Shown here: in pieces, positions 43,984 to 48,952 of the stretch | Numbering within the stretch: the stretch's first letter is position 1 | How the letters are laid out: each line of letters starts with the position of its first letter | Notes under the pieces: generated by a model | Databases searched by the model: none | The model's input: the letters and a program-made list of their open reading frames with translations, nothing else | What the model was told of the DNA's origin: nothing | Source of the DNA: JBHENC01 sp051000345 | GTDB lineage: Bacteria; Acidobacteriota; Blastocatellia; Pyrinomonadales; Pyrinomonadaceae | NCBI GenBank assembly: GCA_051000345.1 | Contig: JBPCOJ010000049.1 | Coordinates: 1-48,952, forward strand | DNA: 48,952 bases | Direction: 5' to 3' | Position numbers and translations under genes: made by a program

Positions 43984-44000
43984 GGCTGCCGCACGGCAGC
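43984..44000 (+). repeat. GC-rich hairpin behind the DUF465 gene
   Basis: GCTGCC and GGCAGC pair around a 4-nt loop just after the DUF465 stop. It has no T-tract, so it is not itself a terminator; it may protect the 3' end. Confidence 0.45.
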
Positions 44001-44025
44001 GTGCGTATCCATAGAGAGCAAACGG

Positions 44026-44065
44026 AAAAAGGGGGGCGCAGTCTTGTACCGGGCGCCCCCTTTTT
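44026..44065 (+). terminator. Strong rho-independent terminator
   Basis: AAAAAGGGGGGCGC (44026-44039) pairs with GCGCCCCCTTTTT (44053-44065), one bulged G, with a T-run at the end. The A-run on the other side makes it potentially bidirectional. It ends the tsaB-rimI-DUF465 unit. Confidence 0.9.
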
Positions 44066-44146
44066 CATTAGCTGCAATTTCACAGACATCAATCATAAGA
44101 TTTCATCTTACCTGACAACTTCAAACAGAACGGCAGCGACACTATT

Positions 44147-44761
44147 TTGGCACGAGAAGGTTTTTCATATATAGCGATTCCTGCGGCGCTCGCACTCGCC
44201 GCGCTTTTGTTCGGCTGGTGGCCGCTCGCATTTTTGTGCATAGCGCTTGCAGGCTTCATGGCATACTTTTTCCGTGACCCGAAACGCCACGCTCCGCAAG
44301 ACGCTTCCATAGTGGTTGCGCCCGCCGATGGGCGCGTCACACGCGTGCGTAAAATAGCGCCAAACGATGAAAGCTCGCCAACGCTCGTCAGCATTTTTCT
44401 TTCGCCGCTCGATGTTCATATTAACCGCGCGCCGATAGCCGGAACGATACGGGACATCACTTATGCCAAAGGCCGCTTTTTGATGGCGACGCGCGAAGCT
44501 TCAAGCCTCGTCAACGAACAAAACAGTTTGACGATAGAGGGCGCGCAGATCACTGTGGTTTGCAAACAGATCGCGGGCGTGCTGGCGCGACGCATCATTT
44601 GCTGGAAGCGGGCGGGCGATACGGTGGAGCTTGGCGAGCGGTTCGGCTTGATTAAATTCAGTTCGCGCACAGACCTAGTGCTGCCGCCGGAAGTCTCCGT
44701 CCTCGTGCGCGAAGGCGAGCGCGTGCGCGGCGGCGAAACGATTATCGGGAGAATTTCTTGA
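44147..44761 (+). CDS. psd: Phosphatidylserine decarboxylase proenzyme, short type
   Basis: 204 aa from a TTG at 44147. After two membrane-associated hydrophobic segments (about 8-42), YFFRDPKRHAP, VVAPADGRV, FLSPLDVHINRAP and ERFGLIKF identify short (class II) phosphatidylserine decarboxylase. The enzyme self-cleaves at a Gly-Ser bond in FGSR to form a pyruvoyl group. Here the residues are F171-S172-S173-R174: Ser replaces the Gly (codon AGT), while the Ser that becomes pyruvoyl is kept. It converts phosphatidylserine to phosphatidylethanolamine and overlaps pssA by 4 bp, giving both steps in one operon. Confidence 0.92.
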   Translation: MAREGFSYIAIPAALALAALLFGWWPLAFLCIALAGFMAYFFRDPKRHAPQDASIVVAPADGRVTRVRKIAPNDESSPTLVSIFLSPLDVHINRAPIAGTIRDITYAKGRFLMATREASSLVNEQNSLTIEGAQITVVCKQIAGVLARRIICWKRAGDTVELGERFGLIKFSSRTDLVLPPEVSVLVREGERVRGGETIIGRIS

Positions 44762-45684
44762 GCGCCGACACGGACACCACACACCTGAACGCCGCTGCGG
44801 AATCTTCTGCGGACGCGCACGCAAACGTCAACCGGCGCGGTTTGCGAAAAGGCCTGTATGTGATTCCGTCAGCGTTTACGGCTGCCAATATAGGCATGGG
44901 TTTTTACGCTGTGATGGCTGCACTGCGCGGATTCCAGTTTGTCGGATTGGGAGGCGCTGCCGAGCTTGATCGCGCGGCGATTCATTTCGATAATGCTGCG
45001 CGCGCAATCGGCTGGGCTGTGCTGTTCGATATGCTGGACGGACGCATTGCGCGCATGACGAAGACCACGACGGAGTTCGGCGTGCAGCTAGATTCGATTG
45101 CGGATGTTTTGACATTCGGCATTGCTCCCGCTGTGCTGGCTTACGCATGGGGCTACGGCTCAGCTCTCAGCGACGGCAGCGGCGCGCATAAACTCGGCTG
45201 GTTTTTATCCTTTATGTATTTGATTTGCGGCGCATTTCGTCTGGCGCGCTTTAACGTGCAGGCGGCGCGCCCGCGCGTGCTTGCAGAGGGAACGCAGAAG
45301 CTGGATAAAAAGAGTTTTGTCGGATTGCCGATTCCCGTCGCCGCCGGAGTAATCGCCGCGATTGTGCATTTCGCGCCCGCGCCGCTCGTCACATACGAGC
45401 GAAGTTACGCGGAACTTTACAGCGGTCTGGCGATGACTTTAGCCGGTTGTTTGGGCGCACTGATGGTCAGCACCTTACGCTACCCGAGCTTCAAGTCGCT
45501 CGGCACAAGCAAGCGAAGCACACCGATGATTATCGTGCTCGTCGCGTCCGTCGGAATGTCGATCTGGCTTTTTTCGCGCTATATGCTGCTTGTGCTCGGC
45601 GTCGGATATTTGCTCTACGGATTGCTGCTGCGCGTTGCCTCCGTTTTTCGCAGAAAGACCCCGCCGCAAGCTTCTGCCATTTGA
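44758..45684 (+). CDS. pssA: CDP-diacylglycerol--serine O-phosphatidyltransferase
   Basis: 308 aa from a TTG overlapping the psd stop (TTGA). About 30 polar N-terminal residues precede GLYVIPSAFTAANIGMGFYAVM. The CDP-alcohol phosphotransferase signature is DMLDGRIARMTKTTTEFGVQLDSIAD, with the Asp set that binds metal and CDP-DAG. About six to eight membrane helices follow. It makes phosphatidylserine for the psd product. An insert after the second helix (about 60-75) is longer than usual. It converges on the BamB-like gene 2 bp downstream. Confidence 0.94.
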   Translation: MSADTDTTHLNAAAESSADAHANVNRRGLRKGLYVIPSAFTAANIGMGFYAVMAALRGFQFVGLGGAAELDRAAIHFDNAARAIGWAVLFDMLDGRIARMTKTTTEFGVQLDSIADVLTFGIAPAVLAYAWGYGSALSDGSGAHKLGWFLSFMYLICGAFRLARFNVQAARPRVLAEGTQKLDKKSFVGLPIPVAAGVIAAIVHFAPAPLVTYERSYAELYSGLAMTLAGCLGALMVSTLRYPSFKSLGTSKRSTPMIIVLVASVGMSIWLFSRYMLLVLGVGYLLYGLLLRVASVFRRKTPPQASAI

Positions 45685-45686
45685 AA

Positions 45687-46859
45687 TCATCTATTGCGAG
45701 GCACGGCATCGTCTGCTTGAGCGAAGGCCAGCAGACCGTGTCGAGTTGTAAGTAAAAGCAGATGATTATTGGCCAGAACGGGATCGGCGGCTGTGGCTCC
45801 ATCCGTGCCGAGCGGCAGGACGTTGAGTTGCTTGCCGTCGCGTAAATCCAGCACTACCGCTTCGTCGCCCGCAGTGGATGTGAACAACGCGCCATCAAAT
45901 GTCGTCAGCGGCACAGCGGCGACTCTTCCAGCCATTTGATGTTTCCAAAGGCGATTGCCGCGCGCGAGCGAAAGCATATACACAAAATTATCCAGCGAGG
46001 GTGCGATCAGCCCGCTTTCTGCGTATGCCAGAGATTGAACGCCTGCGCCGGTTCGCGTACGCCAGCGCAAACGACCATCAGTCGCTCCGAGCGCATATAT
46101 ATAACCGTCCATAGAACCGAAAAAAACTAAGCCGTCCATCAAGACAGGATTACCACTTACCGCGCCGCGCGTCCGATAACGCCAGAGAGTTTCTCCTGTC
46201 TTTTGATTTATTGCTGTAAAAGTGCCGTCTTCAGCGCCAATATAAAGACGCAAATCTGTTGCAAGCGGGCGAGAATTGAATGGAGCAGTGAATTGCCTTG
46301 TCCATAAAATATCGCCTGTATTTTTTTTTACGGCGTAAATGGCTCCGTCGCGGGTGCCGCCGTAAAGCATCGTTTGCGTGACCGCCAGTGATCCCTGTAT
46401 GGGTGACGATAGCGTGCGCCTCCATAAAGTGACGCCGCTTTCGCGTCCCAACGCACGCAAGACGCCGCCGCCGCTGCTGCTGCTGTTGTCGCGCGAAGAA
46501 TCTTTTTGTATCGTCGTTTCGGCCGGTGCGGATGCTAAATAAACGCCTCGCTCATCTGCCGACGGTGCCGCTGAAATTTCTCCACCGATCTCGGATTTCC
46601 AGAGTAATGCGCCGTCAACGCTGCTTAAAGAAACAACTACGCCCGACGCCAGCGGCAGATAAATCTGTTGCTGTACCACAAAAGGAGCGAAATTTACGGT
46701 TGATTCCGAAGCGTATTGCCAGCGAAGCCGCAGCGGACGTGATAAAGAAATACTGCTTGTGCCGGAATTTTTAGTTCTCAAAGACGCCGCATAAAAAGAC
46801 TCTGCCTTCGAGGACACCGTCCCTGCGAGCAACAAAAAAGCGAATATCCTCCCTAACAT
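45687..46859 (-). CDS. Secreted PQQ-type beta-propeller protein, BamB-like
   Basis: 390 aa from the ATG at 46859 that opens a signal peptide (MLGRIFAFLLLAGTVSSKAES); the frame runs on to 46982, but that extension would hide the signal. At least six PQQ-like blades are visible: GVVVSLSSVDGALLWKSEI, GGVLRALGRESGVTLWRRTL, GAIYAVKKNTGDILWTRQF, GTFTAINQKTGETLWRYRT, GYIYALGATDGRLRWRTRT and NFVYMLSLARGNRLWKHQM. The fold matches BamB, the accessory lipoprotein of outer-membrane assembly, but no lipobox Cys is present and a quinoprotein-like role cannot be excluded. It diverges from guaA. Confidence 0.82.
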   Translation of the reverse strand: MLGRIFAFLLLAGTVSSKAESFYAASLRTKNSGTSSISLSRPLRLRWQYASESTVNFAPFVVQQQIYLPLASGVVVSLSSVDGALLWKSEIGGEISAAPSADERGVYLASAPAETTIQKDSSRDNSSSSGGGVLRALGRESGVTLWRRTLSSPIQGSLAVTQTMLYGGTRDGAIYAVKKNTGDILWTRQFTAPFNSRPLATDLRLYIGAEDGTFTAINQKTGETLWRYRTRGAVSGNPVLMDGLVFFGSMDGYIYALGATDGRLRWRTRTGAGVQSLAYAESGLIAPSLDNFVYMLSLARGNRLWKHQMAGRVAAVPLTTFDGALFTSTAGDEAVVLDLRDGKQLNVLPLGTDGATAADPVLANNHLLLLTTRHGLLAFAQADDAVPRNR

Positions 46860-46988
46860 AGGTCTCTCGACGCGCCGCTTTATTCCGCGCGTAACAAAGA
46901 GTCTCGTATATAAAAATAACTTGGATGGAAAGAGTGTCATACTTTGAGAATGCGAAATCCTGCTCCTATATTTAAGCCTCACGCAAAT

Positions 46989-47018
46989 TTGTCGGTAATC
47001 TTATGCACGAAGTATAAT
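46989..47018 (+). promoter_or_regulatory. Sigma-70-type promoter of guaA
   Basis: TTGTCG (46989-46994) and a perfect TATAAT (47013-47018) are separated by 18 bp, about 60 bp before the guaA start. Confidence 0.7.
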
Positions 47019-47080
47019 CCTTTTGATTGTAAGAAGGACTGAATAGATAAGACGCGCAATGGCGCATGGAGGTTGACTTT

Positions 47081-48637
47081 TTGATTAGTAACACCGCGCA
47101 TGAGACAATTGTTGTTTTGGATTTCGGCTCGCAGTATACACAGTTAATCGCACGCAGAATCCGCGAAGCGGGAGTCTACTGCGAAATTCTTCCCTTCAAT
47201 GCCACCGGAGAACAAATTTACGCCCGCCAGCCCAAAGGCTTGATTCTTTCGGGCGGCCCCGCTTCAGTATACGCGGCGGAAGCGCCCCGACCAATCACGG
47301 GTCTCTTAGAGGAAGTCGCCTGCCCGACGCTCGGCATCTGTTACGGATTCCAGTTGATGGCAATAATTCTGGGCGGAAAGGTTCAAGCCTCGGAAAGGCA
47401 CGAGTACGGGCTCGCTCAATTAAACGTCATCGAACCGTCTAGCCCTTTATTTGCAGACCTTCCGTCCCGGATGGATGTCTGGATGAGTCACGGCGACCAA
47501 GTCACGGCGATGCCCTCAGGCTTTCGCTTAACGGCCGTCACGAATGAATCGCTTAACGGGTTTGAGGATTTAAGCAAGCGCTTATTCGGCCTGCAGTTTC
47601 ACCCGGAAGTTGCACATAGTCCTTTCGGGGGGCAAATCCTAAAGAACTTTTTATTTAACATTTGCAAGTGCAGAGGCGATTGGTCTCCCCTCTCTGTGAT
47701 AGAGACGCAGATCGAATCAATAAGGCAAAAAGCGGGAGCCAGCGGACGGATTATTTGCGGGCTGTCCGGCGGCGTCGATTCGACCGTCGCAGCTGCCCTC
47801 GTAAATGAAGCTGTAGGCGAACGTCAGCACTGTATCTTTATTGATAATGGAGTTTTACGTGATGGGGAATATAAATCTACTTTAAGACTATTCAAGGAAA
47901 CTATGAAGTTAAATCTGCATGGAGTTAAAGCGGATGAGAGGTTCCTTGATGCTTTACGCGGGGTTGTCGATCCAGAGTTAAAGCGTAAGATTATCGGTCG
48001 TGAGTTTATAGAAGTTTTCGATGAGGAAGCGGCGCGCTTGGGTAATGTAAAATATCTTGTTCAGGGAACGCTTTACCCGGATGTCATCGAATCCGTTTCA
48101 GTCAACGGGCCTTCGGCTGTTATTAAGAGTCACCATAATGTGGGCGGATTGCCGGAGCAGATGAAATTGCAGCTCCTAGAACCTCTGCGGGAACTTTTTA
48201 AGGACGAAGTCAGATTAATCGGTCGTGAATTGGGTGTGCCGGAAGAGGTACTGCAACGGCACCCGTTTCCGGGGCCGGGCATGGCTGTACGCATACTGGG
48301 CGAAGTAACCGCCGAAAGAGTGCGTTTGCTGCAAGTAGCGGATCGAATCCTCAGCGAAGAACTTCGACGGGCAAATGTTTACCACAGTGTCTGGCAGGCC
48401 TTTCCCGTACTTTTACCGGTTTCGACCGTGGGCGTGATGGGCGACGCCAGAACATATGAGCAGGTTCTGGCGATCCGCGCCGTGACAAGTTTGGACGGCA
48501 TGACAGCCGATTGGGCGCGTCTGCCGCACGATCTACTCGCGCAAATTTCCTCTCGCTTGATTTCAGAGGTGCGTGGTATCAACCGTGTCGTCTACGATAT
48601 TAGTTCCAAACCGCCCAGCACCATCGAATGGGAGTGA
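47081..48637 (+). CDS. guaA: GMP synthase (glutamine-hydrolysing)
   Basis: 518 aa from a TTG at 47081, chosen because GGAGG at 47068-47072 sits 8 nt upstream; an ATG at 47066 would add five residues but lacks such a site. The class I glutaminase domain has VLDFGSQYTQLIARRIRE, the Cys nucleophile in LGICYGFQ and the His-Glu in LQFHPEVAHS. The ATP-pyrophosphatase has the P-loop GLSGGVDST; the dimerisation domain ends RGINRVVYDISSKPPSTIEWE. It aminates XMP to GMP, which gmk then phosphorylates. Codon use is less GCGC-rich than in most neighbours. Confidence 0.97.
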   Translation: MISNTAHETIVVLDFGSQYTQLIARRIREAGVYCEILPFNATGEQIYARQPKGLILSGGPASVYAAEAPRPITGLLEEVACPTLGICYGFQLMAIILGGKVQASERHEYGLAQLNVIEPSSPLFADLPSRMDVWMSHGDQVTAMPSGFRLTAVTNESLNGFEDLSKRLFGLQFHPEVAHSPFGGQILKNFLFNICKCRGDWSPLSVIETQIESIRQKAGASGRIICGLSGGVDSTVAAALVNEAVGERQHCIFIDNGVLRDGEYKSTLRLFKETMKLNLHGVKADERFLDALRGVVDPELKRKIIGREFIEVFDEEAARLGNVKYLVQGTLYPDVIESVSVNGPSAVIKSHHNVGGLPEQMKLQLLEPLRELFKDEVRLIGRELGVPEEVLQRHPFPGPGMAVRILGEVTAERVRLLQVADRILSEELRRANVYHSVWQAFPVLLPVSTVGVMGDARTYEQVLAIRAVTSLDGMTADWARLPHDLLAQISSRLISEVRGINRVVYDISSKPPSTIEWE

Positions 48638-48675
48638 CTCGCCTTGCCTCTAGTGAAACCCCGTCTGGTTTACAG

Positions 48676-48952
48676 TTAAAACCTAATGTGTGACTCTTTT
48701 GAAGCCGAGACCAGACCATCAAGGTCTAATGGGTCACGACCAAGTCGTAGATTCAAAAAGACCATCACTGTATGAGCCAAGACTTTGCGAATCAAGCGAT
48801 GCTGAAAGTGCCACAAGTCATGCACCCGAATCCGCGCCACCGCAAAGCGTTCGGTTAAGTGCGAACCGACGGTTTCCACGATCTTGCGAATCCGTGAGCA
48901 GAACTTTCGTAGTGCTGTGGGATGTTCTTCTTTCATATTTGATTTGACCGCA
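48676..48952 (-). mobile_element. Partial DDE transposase, IS982-like, C-terminal part, runs off right edge
   Basis: The frame is open to the edge, so upstream sequence is missing. The visible 91 residues include RIRKIVETVGSHLTERFAVARIRVHDLWHFQHRLIRKVLAHTVMVFLN, which fits the C-terminus of IS982-family transposases, including the Glu of the catalytic triad in VETV. It lies 38 bp behind guaA in opposite orientation. The end of the element should lie between 48638 and 48675; an ACCCC starting at 48658 is a possible terminal repeat, unproven. The family name could be wrong, but the transposase call is firm. Confidence 0.68.

Noticed and set aside
1..48952. tRNA, rRNA and CRISPR arrays.
   Set aside because: No stretch with tRNA T-loop and acceptor features, no rRNA-like sequence, and no regularly spaced direct repeats of 24-40 bp were seen outside coding repeats.

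Overview
The window looks like chromosome of a free-living bacterium, most likely an Acidobacteriota member close to Blastocatellia/Pyrinomonadales. This is inference from the gene repertoire (Ser/Thr kinase with an N-terminal zinc ribbon, DUF255 thioredoxin-fold protein, ETF-ubiquinone oxidoreductase, many secreted beta-propeller proteins). No rRNA or tRNA gene is visible to fix the taxonomy. The DNA is moderately GC-rich and very rich in GCGC/CGCG. This leaves long open frames antisense to real genes, and those are not annotated. I see no rRNA, tRNA, CRISPR array, prophage or complete mobile element. A partial transposase runs off the right edge.

Layout, left to right. (1) 1-3328 (+): a 5'-truncated winged-helix/nuclease-like gene overlaps a full-length mutS by 4 bp. 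(2) 3348-9702 (-): pyruvate dehydrogenase genes pdhA, pdhB and pdhC, a small hydrophilic ORF, a DMT exporter and a CDF metal exporter. A 160-bp inverted-repeat element lies between pdhA and pdhB. (3) 9885-12413 (-): a membrane HD-GYP/GAF/GGDEF cyclic-di-GMP protein. It is followed by a 782-bp gene-free region with a 30-bp palindrome and a run of hairpins, then by a lipoprotein made of 17-residue repeats. (4) 13722-18725: RNase D, a DUF255 protein and ETF-QO. (5) 18878-22614 (-): an MsbA-like ABC exporter, yicC, gmk and rpoZ. (6) 22867-30964 (+): an OmpR-type regulator, a secreted FG-GAP/propeller protein, a 48-aa membrane protein, an OmpA-family coiled-coil protein, a membrane histidine kinase and its NtrC-type regulator. 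(7) 31071-32970 (+): an O-methyltransferase, tsaC and an unusual secreted protein. (8) 33003-42071 (-): phosphofructokinase, a Ser/Thr kinase, a second mutS, nagZ and an oligopeptide-binding lipoprotein. (9) 42316-45684 (+): tsaB, rimI, a DUF465 protein, a strong terminator, then psd and pssA for phosphatidylethanolamine. (10) 45687-48952: a BamB-like propeller protein (-), guaA (+) and a partial IS982-like transposase (-).

Several blocks act as units. These are PDH for acetyl-CoA supply, tsaB/rimI with tsaC for tRNA t6A, psd/pssA for PE, yicC/gmk/rpoZ for RNA and nucleotide housekeeping, and the histidine kinase/NtrC pair beside envelope proteins.

The best leads for something undescribed are the nuclease-like gene translationally coupled to one of two mutS paralogues, the structured region at 12.5-13.2 kb, a 13-bp-stem palindrome inside the kinase gene whose core recurs in a low-complexity insert of the second MutS, and a phosphatidylserine decarboxylase with Ser-Ser where Gly-Ser is expected at the self-cleavage site.
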